Source: Altererythrobacter sp. H2
GTDB taxonomy: Bacteria > Pseudomonadota > Alphaproteobacteria > Sphingomonadales > Sphingomonadaceae
Reading direction: 5' to 3'
NCBI RefSeq assembly: GCF_035319885.1
Contig: NZ_CP141285.1
Coordinates: 930,001-994,000 of the forward strand
DNA length: 64,000 nucleotides
In this document: positions 19,095-27,305 of the stretch, one piece after another
Position numbering within the stretch: position 1 is the first letter of the stretch
Layout of the letters: every line of letters begins with the position of its first letter
Made by a program: the position numbers and the translations under genes
Notes under the pieces: model-generated
Databases searched by the model: none
What the model was told of the DNA's origin: nothing
What the model saw: only the letters and a program-made list of their open reading frames with translations

Positions 19095-19184
19095 CGTCAT
19101 TGCGAGCGGCAAAGCCGCGCGGCAATCCAGAGCGTTCCGCGCCGGACTCTGGATTGCCGCGTCGCTTCGCTCCTCGCAATGACG
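19095..19184. repeat. Palindromic dispersed repeat, copy 2
   Basis: Same arms as copy 1 (CGTCATTGCGAG ... CTCGCAATGACG and GGCAATCCAGAG ... CTCTGGATTGCC), 90 bp in all, with different spacer bases. It lies 52 bases upstream of the GIY-YIG gene start, in the divergent region with the helix-turn-helix gene. It is the only copy not between convergent genes. Confidence 0.9.
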
Positions 19185-19236
19185 GCGGTTGAGGTCAGGC
19201 TTGCCTACCGGCAGCCCGGTTGACATTCATGCGTAT

Positions 19237-19539
19237 ATGCCACGCGACATCCAGCCCGCCGTCTACATCATGGCGAACGAGCGTAACGGAACGATTTACG
19301 TCGGTGTCACCTCCAACTTGCCGCAACGCGCGTGGCAGCATCGCGAGGGCGTGGCGGATGGTTTCTCCAAACGCTACGGCTGCAAGCTGCTGGTGTGGTA
19401 TGAACTCTGCGGAACGATGGAGCACGCGATCCTGCGCGAAAAGCAGATCAAGGCCGGGCCACGGGCGAAGAAACTGGCGCTGATCGAAGCCGCCAATCCG
19501 CAGTGGCGGGATTTGTACGGCGAGATCAGCGCGCCTTAG
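19237..19539 (+). CDS. Small GIY-YIG nuclease-domain protein
   Basis: A 100-residue protein that is almost entirely a GIY-YIG domain of the UPF0213/YhbQ type. The name motifs are VYIM (residues 9-12) and YVGVT (21-25), followed by the Arg of NLPQRAWQH, and Glu in MEHAILREKQIK for metal binding. Stand-alone domains like this are structure-selective nucleases of uncertain role. The ATG at 19237 is chosen because it precedes the first beta strand by eight residues. The gene is tightly bracketed by repeat copies 2 and 3 (52 and 9 bases away). Confidence 0.88.
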   Translation: MPRDIQPAVYIMANERNGTIYVGVTSNLPQRAWQHREGVADGFSKRYGCKLLVWYELCGTMEHAILREKQIKAGPRAKKLALIEAANPQWRDLYGEISAP

Positions 19540-19548
19540 ATATTGCCC

Positions 19549-19640
19549 CGTCATTGCGAGCGGCGAAGCCGCGCGGCAATCCAGAGCCCGGCGCACTACG
19601 CTCTGGATTGCCACGGCGACTGCGTCGCCTCGCAATGACG
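19549..19640. repeat. Palindromic dispersed repeat, copy 3
   Basis: A 92-bp unit with the same perfect outer and inner arms. It starts nine bases after the GIY-YIG stop codon and lies between that gene and the convergent alpha/beta hydrolase. Its long stem could act as a bidirectional transcription stop or mRNA 3' end protector. Confidence 0.9.
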
Positions 19641-19681
19641 GGGGACGGGCTAGCGTTACCGGTAATGGAGGCTCACTATCC

Positions 19682-20557
19682 TCACCCGATAAACCCGCGT
19701 ACCTCGCTCACGAAATCCTCGAACCGGTCGTGGTGGACCCAGTGGCCGGCGCGGTCGTAGGCGCTGACCTGCACGTTGTCGCCGAAGTGCGCGATCCGCC
19801 CGTCCTTTTCCGGATTGCTGGCCCAGCTGTCGTTGCCGTAGATCATCAGGGTGGGGCAGGTGACGCGGGCCCAGAGTTCCTCGACCTGTTCCAGCGACAG
19901 GTCGTCGCCCGGCCAGGCGTGGAGGTGGGGGTCGAACTTCCAGCTCCAGGTGCCGTCCTCGTTGCGGATCGCGCCGTGGCGGCTCAGGTGCTCGGCCTGG
20001 GCCCGGCTCAGGTAGCTGTTGGCCTCGTGCATCCGGTCAACCGCGTCGGTGAAGGTGGCATAGCGCTTGGGCAGGCGGCCGGAGGCTTCGCGCTTCCGGT
20101 CGATCCACTGGCGGCGGTGCTCGTACCACGGGGTTTTCGCCATTTCCGCCTGCACCTTGGGGCTGGGGCCAAGCCCTTCGATCGCCACCAGCTTGCGCAC
20201 GTTTTCCGGATAGAGCCCGGCGTAGCGCATGGAGATATTCCCGCCCAATGAGTGGGCGACGATGGTGACGGGGGCGAGTTCCAGCTGGTGGATCAGCTGG
20301 GCCAGGTCATAGACATAGCCGGTCATCGGGTAATAGCCGGTGTTGGTCCACTCGCTGTCCCCGTGGCCGCGCAGGTCGGGGCAGATTACGTGCCAGTCAT
20401 GCCGCAGCTCTTCGGCCACCCAGTCCCAGCTGCGGCAATGGTCGCGCCCGCCGTGCTGCAGGATCAGCGGCGGCGCGCCTTCGTTGCCCCAGTCGGCATA
20501 GTGCAGCCGGGTGCGCTGGCTGATGAATGTCTGCGAGGTGGGGCCGATCAATTCCAT
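19682..20557 (-). CDS. Alpha/beta-fold hydrolase
   Basis: A 291-residue alpha/beta hydrolase. Visible features are the oxyanion region QHGGRDHCRSWDW, PDLRGHGDSEW, the nucleophile elbow VAHSLGGN (Ser near residue 103), and the catalytic His in DRAGHWVHHDRFEDF near the C-terminus. The acid is probably in LMIYGNDSW or nearby. No signal peptide is seen, so it is cytoplasmic. It diverges from an acyl-CoA dehydrogenase across a 98-bp region with a TTGACGT-type site, which suggests shared control and a role on an ester or thioester in acyl catabolism. The substrate is unknown. Confidence 0.88.
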   Translation of the reverse strand: MELIGPTSQTFISQRTRLHYADWGNEGAPPLILQHGGRDHCRSWDWVAEELRHDWHVICPDLRGHGDSEWTNTGYYPMTGYVYDLAQLIHQLELAPVTIVAHSLGGNISMRYAGLYPENVRKLVAIEGLGPSPKVQAEMAKTPWYEHRRQWIDRKREASGRLPKRYATFTDAVDRMHEANSYLSRAQAEHLSRHGAIRNEDGTWSWKFDPHLHAWPGDDLSLEQVEELWARVTCPTLMIYGNDSWASNPEKDGRIAHFGDNVQVSAYDRAGHWVHHDRFEDFVSEVRGFIG

Positions 20558-20570
20558 CAGGCGGGTTCCC

Positions 20571-20586
20571 TTGACGTAAGCGGAAA
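20571..20586. promoter_or_regulatory. TTGACGT-type site beside the hydrolase and dehydrogenase genes
   Basis: The site reads TTGACGTAAGCGGAAA and differs from the 15043-15058 site at three positions in the right half and spacer. It lies 14 bases upstream of the hydrolase start and 70 bases upstream of the dehydrogenase start. It is the weakest match among the four sites. Confidence 0.4.
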
Positions 20587-20602
20587 TTTGCGTTGCGGAT
20601 CG

Positions 20603-20622
20603 CTACCGATGCGATACGGTAG
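20603..20622. promoter_or_regulatory. Inverted repeat CTACCG-N8-CGGTAG
   Basis: Perfect 6-bp arms flank the spacer ATGCGATA, 34 bases before the dehydrogenase start at 20656. It has the size of an operator for a TetR-type repressor. No other copy was noticed in the window. Confidence 0.35.
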
Positions 20623-20655
20623 GACGCAACCGAAAACGAGAGAGGAAATGTATTC

Positions 20656-21819
20656 ATGTCGGTGCTGAACGTTGCCCAACCCGCCTTCATGGAAGAGGAG
20701 GAGATTGCGATCTTCGCCGATGCCGTCGGCAAGTTCTACCAGCAGCACGCCCCGGAAAAGCGCGTGCTCAAGTGGCGCGAGGACGGCCAGGTGGAGCGCG
20801 ATTTCTGGCGCGAGGCAGGCGCGGCCGGCCTGCTCGGCGTGTCGGTGCCGGCCGAATACGGCGGCCACGGCGGCGATTTCCGGCATGACCTGGTGGTGAT
20901 CGACCAGCAGGGCAAGCACAACGTGGAAGGCTTTGCCGCCTCGCTCCACAACACGGTGATCCTGCCCTACCTGGTGCGCCACGGCACCGAAGAGCAGAAG
21001 AAGAAGTACCTGCCCAAGCTGGTCACCGGCGAACTGGTCAGCGCGATCGCGATGACCGAGCCGGGCGTCGGCTCCGACCTGCAGAGCATCACCACCACCG
21101 CGCTGAAGGATGGCAACGGCTACCGCATCAACGGGGCCAAGACCTATATCTCCAACGGGCAGACCGCAGACTTCATCGTGATCGTCGCCAAGACCGATCC
21201 CAATGAGCGGGCCAAGGGCATCTCGCTGATGCTGCTGGAAACCGAAGGCGCGGAAGGGTTCAAGCGCGGCAAGAAGCTCGACAAGATCGGGCTCGACGCG
21301 GCTGACACCAGCGAACTGTTCTTCGACGACGTGTTCGTTCCGGCCGAGAACGTGCTCGGCGGGGTCGAGGGCAAGGGCTTCTACCAGCTGATGGGCGAGC
21401 TGCCGCAGGAACGGCTGATCATCGCAGTCGGTGCCATCAACGGGATCGAGAAGGCGCTCGAAACGACGATGGATTTCGTCAAGAACCGCAAGGCCTTCGG
21501 GCAGACGATCTGGGATTTCCAGAACACCCAGTTCGTGATGGCCGACCTCAAGGCGCGCAGCACGGCGGCGCGGGTGTTCGTCAACGATTGCATCGCCAAG
21601 CACCTGGAAGGCAAGCTCGACGTCGCGACTGCCTGCATGGCCAAGTACTGGGTCACCGAGCTGCAGGGCGAAGTGGTCGACAAGTGCCTGCAGTTCCATG
21701 GCGGCGCGGGTTTCATCAACGATTACCCGATCGCCCGGATGTACCGCGACAGCCGCATCACCCGCATCTTCGGCGGCTCCAACGAAGTGATGAAGATGGT
21801 GATCGCGCGCGGGATGTGA
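20656..21819 (+). CDS. Acyl-CoA dehydrogenase, long-chain (ACADL-like)
   Basis: A 387-residue acyl-CoA dehydrogenase close in layout to the one ending at 18197. It shows VSAIAMTEPGVGSDLQSI, YRINGAKTYISNG, GQTIWDFQNTQF and a C-terminus of RIFGGSNEVMKMVIARGM, which is the long-chain-type ending with an internal catalytic Glu. A GAGAGGAAA ribosome-binding site precedes the start. It stands alone, divergent from the alpha/beta hydrolase, with two candidate operator sites between them. Repeat copy 4 follows its stop by 16 bases. Confidence 0.92.
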   Translation: MSVLNVAQPAFMEEEEIAIFADAVGKFYQQHAPEKRVLKWREDGQVERDFWREAGAAGLLGVSVPAEYGGHGGDFRHDLVVIDQQGKHNVEGFAASLHNTVILPYLVRHGTEEQKKKYLPKLVTGELVSAIAMTEPGVGSDLQSITTTALKDGNGYRINGAKTYISNGQTADFIVIVAKTDPNERAKGISLMLLETEGAEGFKRGKKLDKIGLDAADTSELFFDDVFVPAENVLGGVEGKGFYQLMGELPQERLIIAVGAINGIEKALETTMDFVKNRKAFGQTIWDFQNTQFVMADLKARSTAARVFVNDCIAKHLEGKLDVATACMAKYWVTELQGEVVDKCLQFHGGAGFINDYPIARMYRDSRITRIFGGSNEVMKMVIARGM

Positions 21820-21835
21820 GCATGCGACCCTGATT

Positions 21836-21927
21836 CGTCATTGCGAGCGGCGCAGCCGCGCGGCAATCCAGAGCGTCGCGTGCTGGACTCTGGATTGCCA
21901 CGTCGCCTGCGGCTCCTCGCAATGACG
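21836..21927. repeat. Palindromic dispersed repeat, copy 4
   Basis: A 92-bp unit with the same perfect 12-bp outer and inner arms as the other three copies. It fills most of the 130-bp gap between the convergent acyl-CoA dehydrogenase and GH97 genes. Confidence 0.9.
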
Positions 21928-21949
21928 TAATCAGTGCGTCGCCGGCGCC

Positions 21950-24013
21950 CTAATTCCCCGCCACCAGCCGCACTGCGAAGCCGCCGCCGGGGGCCATCGG
22001 CAGGTCCAGCACGTCGCCCTTGCGGACCTTGCGCTGTTCGATCGCGATGTCGAACTTGGTCGGCCCGACATAGTGCGCGTTGGGCCCATCGCGGTAGATC
22101 TGCGCAGTGTAGGTCTTGCCCGGATCGAGGAAGTCGAGCTTGACCGACGTGGTCCGGCCGGTCTCGTCGGTGCCGCCGCCCAGATACCAGTCAGCGCTGT
22201 TGCGGTCTTTGCGCGCGATCACGACGTATTCGCCGACCGCCGCCTCAAGCACGCGCGAATCCTCCCAGTCGGCTGGCACATCCTTGATGAACTGGAACGC
22301 GGCCCTGTGCTGCTCGTAATGCTCCGGCAGGTCAGCGGCCATCTGGATGGGTGAATAGATCAGCACGTATTCCGCCAGGGCGCGCGCCTGCGTCATCTGC
22401 AGCGGTTGGCCGCTGCCCTCCAGGCTGAGCACGCCCGGGGTATAATCCATCGGGCCGGACAGCATGCGGGTGAACACCAGTGTCGGCACATGGCTGGGCC
22501 CGTTGGGCGGCGCTCCCCAGGCGTTGAATTCCATGCCCCGCGCGCCTTCGCGGCTGACCCAGTTGGGGTAGGTGCGCCGCAGTCCGGTGTCCTTGACCGG
22601 TTCGTGCGGGTTGATCGCAATCTTCCGCTTCGCCGCCTCGGTCACGACCCGCAGGTGATGGCGCTGGGTTATCTGGCTTTCCTGGTGCTCGCGGCTTTCG
22701 CTGCCGTCGGCATGGCGGAAGCGCAGGTTGTGCGCGTCAGTGACATAGCCGGTCTTGATCGTCTTGACGCCGCGCGCGGCCATCAGGTCGAGCGCGGCCT
22801 CCAGCTGCGCCTCGTAGTTGCCGATATCGCCCGAGGTTTCGTGGTGGCCGACGATCGGCACGCCCTTCTTCGCGGCGTAGCGGGCCAGTTCCTCGAAGTC
22901 GTAATCGGGATAGGCCTGGGTGAAGCTGAACAGTTCCCCGTTGAAGAACCAGTCGCCATCCCAGCCCACATTCCAGCCTTCGACGAGCACACCCTCGAAG
23001 CCGTGCCTGGCGGCGAAATCGATGTATTTCTTGACGTTGGCGGTGGTGGCGCCGTGCTTGGGGCCGCTTTCCCAGCTCTCCTTGCCCAGATGCATACCCC
23101 ACCACACGCCGACATACTTGTGCGGCTTGAACCAGCTGACATCGCCCAGCTTGTTGGGCTCGTTGAGGTTGAGGTCGATGTCGCTCATGGCAAGGCCCGC
23201 GGCATCGGGGCTGATCCGGATCGTGCGCCACGGCGTGACAAACGGCGTGTCGCGCACCGCGCGCGCGGCGCTGCTGCCGCTCGGCGCGAGCGTGGCGCGG
23301 AAATGCGTGCCCCGCACGCGCTTGACGAACATGCCCGCAAAATCGACCAGCGCCGCTTCGTGCAGCGCGACGTGCGTGCCGTCCTCGAAGCGGAAGGTCA
23401 GCGGGGTCAGCGCGGTGCCGACGCCGGAGACAGCGGTGTTCTCGTACAGGTATTCGTAGCGGTTCCACTCGCCCGCAGGTATCCACCAGGCCTTGCCGTC
23501 TGACGCAAAGTTGAACTCGGTCAACTCGTCGGCAATGCGCACGGCCGCATCCGGTTCGGGCGCCATGCTGGCGTCGTCGAACAGATAGCGGAACCCGATC
23601 CCATCGTTGAACACGCGGAATACCACGCCGAATTTGCGCTTGCGCGCGCTGTCTTCCTCGAACCGCACGGTCAGTGCGTTGTGATGGTCGCGCACGAAGC
23701 GGCGCTCGCCCCACGGCTGCTCCCAGGTGCTGTCATGGCTGGCGCGGGCGGCGGAGACGATCTTCAGCCGCCGCTCCAGCTTGTCCTGATCGGCCATCAG
23801 GAAGCCCAAGCGGCTTTCCGTCATCAGCGGCTTGCCCGCCACTTCGATGCGGTAGAACGGGCGGTTCTCACCATTGGTGTCGACCGTGACCACGATCCGC
23901 CCATCGGGCGAGGTGACGGTTTCGGCGGCCTGCGCGGACACCAGGGGCGCAAGCAACAGGACGGCGGCAAGGATCAGGCGCCGGAGCAGGGAGGGGAGGG
24001 CCATTGTGGTCAT
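21950..24013 (-). CDS. Glycoside hydrolase family 97 (SusB-like alpha-glucosidase)
   Basis: A 687-residue exported enzyme. The start at 24013 gives a classical signal peptide (LRRLILAAVLLLAPLVSAQA, then AETV). An N-terminal beta-sandwich domain (SPDGRIVVTVDTNG onwards) precedes a TIM barrel with WWGMHLGKESWESGPKHGAT, EGVLVEGWNVGWDGDWFF and IVGHHETSGDIGNYE, then a C-terminal beta domain. This is the GH97 plan; the LVEGWN segment holds a Glu that fits the inverting SusB-type subgroup. It would release glucose from maltooligosaccharides in the periplasm. It begins one base after the stop of the GH13 gene, in the operon MFS-GH13-GH97. Confidence 0.9.
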   Translation of the reverse strand: MTTMALPSLLRRLILAAVLLLAPLVSAQAAETVTSPDGRIVVTVDTNGENRPFYRIEVAGKPLMTESRLGFLMADQDKLERRLKIVSAARASHDSTWEQPWGERRFVRDHHNALTVRFEEDSARKRKFGVVFRVFNDGIGFRYLFDDASMAPEPDAAVRIADELTEFNFASDGKAWWIPAGEWNRYEYLYENTAVSGVGTALTPLTFRFEDGTHVALHEAALVDFAGMFVKRVRGTHFRATLAPSGSSAARAVRDTPFVTPWRTIRISPDAAGLAMSDIDLNLNEPNKLGDVSWFKPHKYVGVWWGMHLGKESWESGPKHGATTANVKKYIDFAARHGFEGVLVEGWNVGWDGDWFFNGELFSFTQAYPDYDFEELARYAAKKGVPIVGHHETSGDIGNYEAQLEAALDLMAARGVKTIKTGYVTDAHNLRFRHADGSESREHQESQITQRHHLRVVTEAAKRKIAINPHEPVKDTGLRRTYPNWVSREGARGMEFNAWGAPPNGPSHVPTLVFTRMLSGPMDYTPGVLSLEGSGQPLQMTQARALAEYVLIYSPIQMAADLPEHYEQHRAAFQFIKDVPADWEDSRVLEAAVGEYVVIARKDRNSADWYLGGGTDETGRTTSVKLDFLDPGKTYTAQIYRDGPNAHYVGPTKFDIAIEQRKVRKGDVLDLPMAPGGGFAVRLVAGN

Positions 24014-24014
24014 G

Positions 24015-25394
24015 TCAGTTTTCCTCGGCAAAGATGCGGAAACCCCAGGCGGGCAGGGCAAGGGTGGTTTCGGGGGTGAAGGCCATGGGTTCGCCGGTCA
24101 GCGCATCGCGGTAGGTGCCGTGATGGCGGGCGCGGGTGAATGCCACAACGCGCGGGGCGGCAGACAGGTTGAACACGGCGAACACCCGCTCACCGGCAGC
24201 GCCGCGGGTGAAACTGAGCACCTGTTCATGCGCATCGCTCGGCACTTCGACCATGGCCGCGCCATGTTCGCCGTTCCACAGCGCGCGCTGCCTGGTCTTG
24301 AGCGCAACCAGCTTGCGGAAAAGCTCGGCGTGCCGGCCCTCCTGCCACACGATCTCGTCTTTCTCGAAGAATGCCAGCTTGCGATCGAGGTCCGCTTCCT
24401 GTCCGTTGTGGATCAGCGGCATCCCGCTGCCCACGAAGGACAGCGCGATCGCCGCCGCGTAGGCCGGGCCGTAGATTTCCTCCGCCACACCGTCCCAGGC
24501 GTTCTGGTCATGATTGTCAGTATAGACCATGCGATAGGCGGCGCGCGGCCAGGTGTTGGCCTGCTCGGCATAGTAACCCCGCATCGCTGCGGCTCCGCCC
24601 TCGCGCACCGTGCGCTGCATCGCGTTCTTCCAGCTCCAGGCGTAGCTGGCGTCGAAGGCGCGCTGGTGCAGGTCACGCTGTTCCCATTCGGCAAGCATGA
24701 AGACAGGCTTTACCTGCTCCATCTCAGCCCGCACGGTTTCCCAGAAATCGAGCGGCACGAAACCTGCCACGTCGGCGCGGTATCCGTCGATGCCGAATTC
24801 CCGCACCCAGTACACCAGGCTTTCCGTCATGTACTGGCGCAGGGCCGGCACGGTGTAGTCCAGCGTGACGACATCGCTCCAGTCCGTCCCCAGTGGCGGC
24901 ATCATCGCACCTTCGGGGGTCCGGGCGTACCATTCGGGATTGCTCTGCGTCAGCGGATTGTCCCAGGCGGTGTGGTTTGCGACCCAGTCAAGGATCACCT
25001 TCATCCCCAGCCGGTGGGCCTCGTCGACGAAAGCCCGCAGGTCTGCCTCGGTTCCGAGGTCCGGGTTGACGGCGCGGTAATCCCGCACCGAATAGGGGCT
25101 GCCGAGTCCGCCCTTGCGGTTGACCTGGCCGATGGGGTGGACCGGCATCAGCCAGACAATGTCCACCCCCATGTCGGCCAGACGGGGCAGGTGCTTGCGC
25201 GCTGCCGAGAAGGTTCCTTCGGCGGTAAACTGGCGGGTGTTGATCTGGTAGATCACCGCATCATGGGTCCACTCTGCGTGCTCGAACCGGACGTAGGGCG
25301 CGGGCGCATAGGGCTCACTGCCCTGAGCGAAGGCCGGTCCGGGTGCGAGCAGCAGGGCTGCCAGACCTGTGATCACGAATTTGCCGTTGGTCAT
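24015..25394 (-). CDS. GH13 alpha-amylase-family hydrolase, exported
   Basis: A 459-residue protein with signal peptide ending near FAQG (residue 24-25). The (beta/alpha)8 barrel shows the four GH13 regions: DWVANHT, GYRADVA with nucleophile D208, LAEWE with acid/base E236 and YTDNHDQ with D296. The short B domain and direct entry into the barrel fit small maltogenic or neopullulanase-like amylases. It should cut maltooligosaccharides in the periplasm. The ATG at 25394 overlaps the stop of the upstream MFS gene (ATGA), so a longer reading into that gene is rejected. Confidence 0.9.
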   Translation of the reverse strand: MTNGKFVITGLAALLLAPGPAFAQGSEPYAPAPYVRFEHAEWTHDAVIYQINTRQFTAEGTFSAARKHLPRLADMGVDIVWLMPVHPIGQVNRKGGLGSPYSVRDYRAVNPDLGTEADLRAFVDEAHRLGMKVILDWVANHTAWDNPLTQSNPEWYARTPEGAMMPPLGTDWSDVVTLDYTVPALRQYMTESLVYWVREFGIDGYRADVAGFVPLDFWETVRAEMEQVKPVFMLAEWEQRDLHQRAFDASYAWSWKNAMQRTVREGGAAAMRGYYAEQANTWPRAAYRMVYTDNHDQNAWDGVAEEIYGPAYAAAIALSFVGSGMPLIHNGQEADLDRKLAFFEKDEIVWQEGRHAELFRKLVALKTRQRALWNGEHGAAMVEVPSDAHEQVLSFTRGAAGERVFAVFNLSAAPRVVAFTRARHHGTYRDALTGEPMAFTPETTLALPAWGFRIFAEEN

Positions 25395-26998
25395 GCGACT
25401 GCTCCGGGAGGCGGGATCGGCTGCGCTGTCGCGGTCCCGTCCTCCACCAGCAGCGTGGCCGCTGCCGCGATGGCGAACGAGATCGCAGCGATCAGCAGGG
25501 CATAGATCGGCGCACCGTCGAAAAAGGCAGTGAGCAGGAAGCCCAGCAGCGTCGCCGCGACCAGCTGCGGCACCACGATGAAGATGTTGAAGATGCCCAT
25601 GTAGATGCCCATTTTCGCCGCCGGGACAGAGCCGGCCAGGATGGCATAGGGCATCGACACGATCGAGGCCCAGGCCATGCCCACCCCGACCATCGGCAGC
25701 CACAGCAGCGCCGGGTCGCGGATCAGCAGCATCCCGGCAAATCCGGCCGCGCCGATGGCCAGGTTCAGGCTGTGCAGGCGGCGCCGGTCGATCCGGGTGG
25801 CCAGCCAGATGAAGCCGAGCGCGGCGGCAGCGGCGATACCGTTGCGGACCGAGCCGAGCAGGCTCCACCAGTCGGCCGCGTCCTGGTATCCCCGCGTGGC
25901 CGGGTCGGGCGCGGCGAAGTGGTATTCGGCCACGGCGGGCGTGCCGTAGATCCACATCGCGAACATCGCGAACCAGCTGAAGAACTGGACCACAGCCAGC
26001 TGGCGCATCGTTTTCGGCATGGCGAACAGGTCGTTGACCACTTCCATGAAGCCGCCCACGTCTTTGGCCGGGTCGCGCGCTTCCTTCCGCAGGTATCCGG
26101 CGAGCAGCTGGATCAGGCCGAACATGCCGATCAGGCCGGCCAGCACATAAAGCTCCTGCGCGATCTCGACCGAGCCGAGGAATGCCAGCGCCGCGGGGCG
26201 GGGGTCCTGCCGCGCGGTCAGCACGAACAGGGCGACCACGGCCGCCACCGCCAGCCAGACCAGGCCGCCGCGGGCGAACTGCCCTGCGCTGCGCTGCACG
26301 GTGCGGGCATCTTCGCCGAGGCCCAGATGCGCGCGCCGGGCGGCATCGAATGCTGCGAGCTGCTGGGGGCTGTATTCCTTCGTCCGGAACACGGTCCAGG
26401 CGACGGCGGCGAACAGGGCGGCGCCGCCGATGTAGAACGCCCAGCGGACCGTTTCAGGGATTTCGCCAGCGGGTGCGACATTGCTCAGGCCCAGCCAGTT
26501 GGTCATCATCCACGGCAGGGCCCCGGCAATCACCGCGCCGACCCCGATGAAGAAGCTCTGCAGGGCATAGCCGGTGGTGCGCTGCTGGTCCGGCAGGTTG
26601 TCGCCCACGAACGCGCGGAACGGCTCCATCGTGATGTTGAGCGAGGCGTCCATGATCCACAGCATCCCTGCCGCCACCCACAGCGTGGGCGAATTGGGCA
26701 TGACGAACAGCGCCAGGCTGGCCAGGATCGCGCCGATCAGGAAAAACGGCCGCCGCCGCCCGAACCCGCTCCCGAAGCGGACCCAGGTCTTGTCGGACAG
26801 GTGGCCAATCAGCGGCTGCACCAGCAGCCCGGTCATCGGGGCGGCGATCCACAGGATCGCGAGTTCGCCCACCTCGGCCCCGAGTGTCTGGAAAATGCGG
26901 CTGACATTGCCGTTCTGCAGGTCAAAGCCGATCTGGATGCCGAGGAAGCCGAAGCTCATGTTCCAGATCTGGCTGGCGTTCATCGCCGGTTTCTGCAT
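25391..26998 (-). CDS. MFS sugar transporter (maltose/maltooligosaccharide type)
   Basis: A 535-residue inner-membrane protein with about 12 hydrophobic segments. It has IGHLSDKTWVRFGSGFGRRR between the second and third segments, the loop signature of SLC45/GPH-like sugar:proton symporters, and a larger central cytoplasmic loop near residues 215-270. Similar carriers sit in the mal loci of Caulobacter and Xanthomonas. The start at 26998 is preceded by GGAGGA; the 39 extra codons upstream are unsupported. First gene of the minus-strand operon, divergent from the GH13-LacI operon across the candidate LacI operator. Confidence 0.9.
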   Translation of the reverse strand: MQKPAMNASQIWNMSFGFLGIQIGFDLQNGNVSRIFQTLGAEVGELAILWIAAPMTGLLVQPLIGHLSDKTWVRFGSGFGRRRPFFLIGAILASLALFVMPNSPTLWVAAGMLWIMDASLNITMEPFRAFVGDNLPDQQRTTGYALQSFFIGVGAVIAGALPWMMTNWLGLSNVAPAGEIPETVRWAFYIGGAALFAAVAWTVFRTKEYSPQQLAAFDAARRAHLGLGEDARTVQRSAGQFARGGLVWLAVAAVVALFVLTARQDPRPAALAFLGSVEIAQELYVLAGLIGMFGLIQLLAGYLRKEARDPAKDVGGFMEVVNDLFAMPKTMRQLAVVQFFSWFAMFAMWIYGTPAVAEYHFAAPDPATRGYQDAADWWSLLGSVRNGIAAAAALGFIWLATRIDRRRLHSLNLAIGAAGFAGMLLIRDPALLWLPMVGVGMAWASIVSMPYAILAGSVPAAKMGIYMGIFNIFIVVPQLVAATLLGFLLTAFFDGAPIYALLIAAISFAIAAAATLLVEDGTATAQPIPPPGAVA

Positions 26999-27305
26999 GA
27001 CGACACATTCCTCCCCGTATCGCCCCGCCGTCCGCCATGGCGGCAAGGTCATGGAGAGGTCCGGCAGAGCCCGTCGTAACTGCGGGCAGAATGCGCCAGC
27101 CTCTCCACGCCGCAATCTGGCGCACCTGCAAAAATTTGCAAGAAATTATCCGTTCTGCTGTGGGCAAAGGCCGGAATTTCGGCGTGAAGTCACGCAACAG
27201 CTTGTCATATATGGATAAATTTCCGTGCGTGACGGCGATTGCAGTTGAAACAAAAAATTGTAAAACTGGCGTGCCGCTGGCATATTCCGGTGGGGGAGCG
27301 ACAGC
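26999..27305. promoter_or_regulatory. Divergent mal promoter region with candidate LacI operator
   Basis: This 307-bp region separates the MFS-GH13-GH97 operon from the GH13-glucosidase-lacI-halogenase operon. At 27127-27140 it holds TGCAAAAATTTGCA, a 6-bp inverted repeat with an AA centre, which has the form of LacI-family operators (TGCAAA..TTTGCA). The LacI regulator encoded at 30850 is the obvious candidate. The stretch 27170-27260 is clearly more A+T-rich than its surroundings and probably contains the plus-strand promoter. A GGTGGGGGAG ribosome-binding region precedes 27306. No gene is seen here. Confidence 0.6.

Noticed and set aside
18223-21927. The four repeats as a CRISPR array
   Set aside because: The copies are palindromic units separated by whole genes, without unique short spacers or cas genes.
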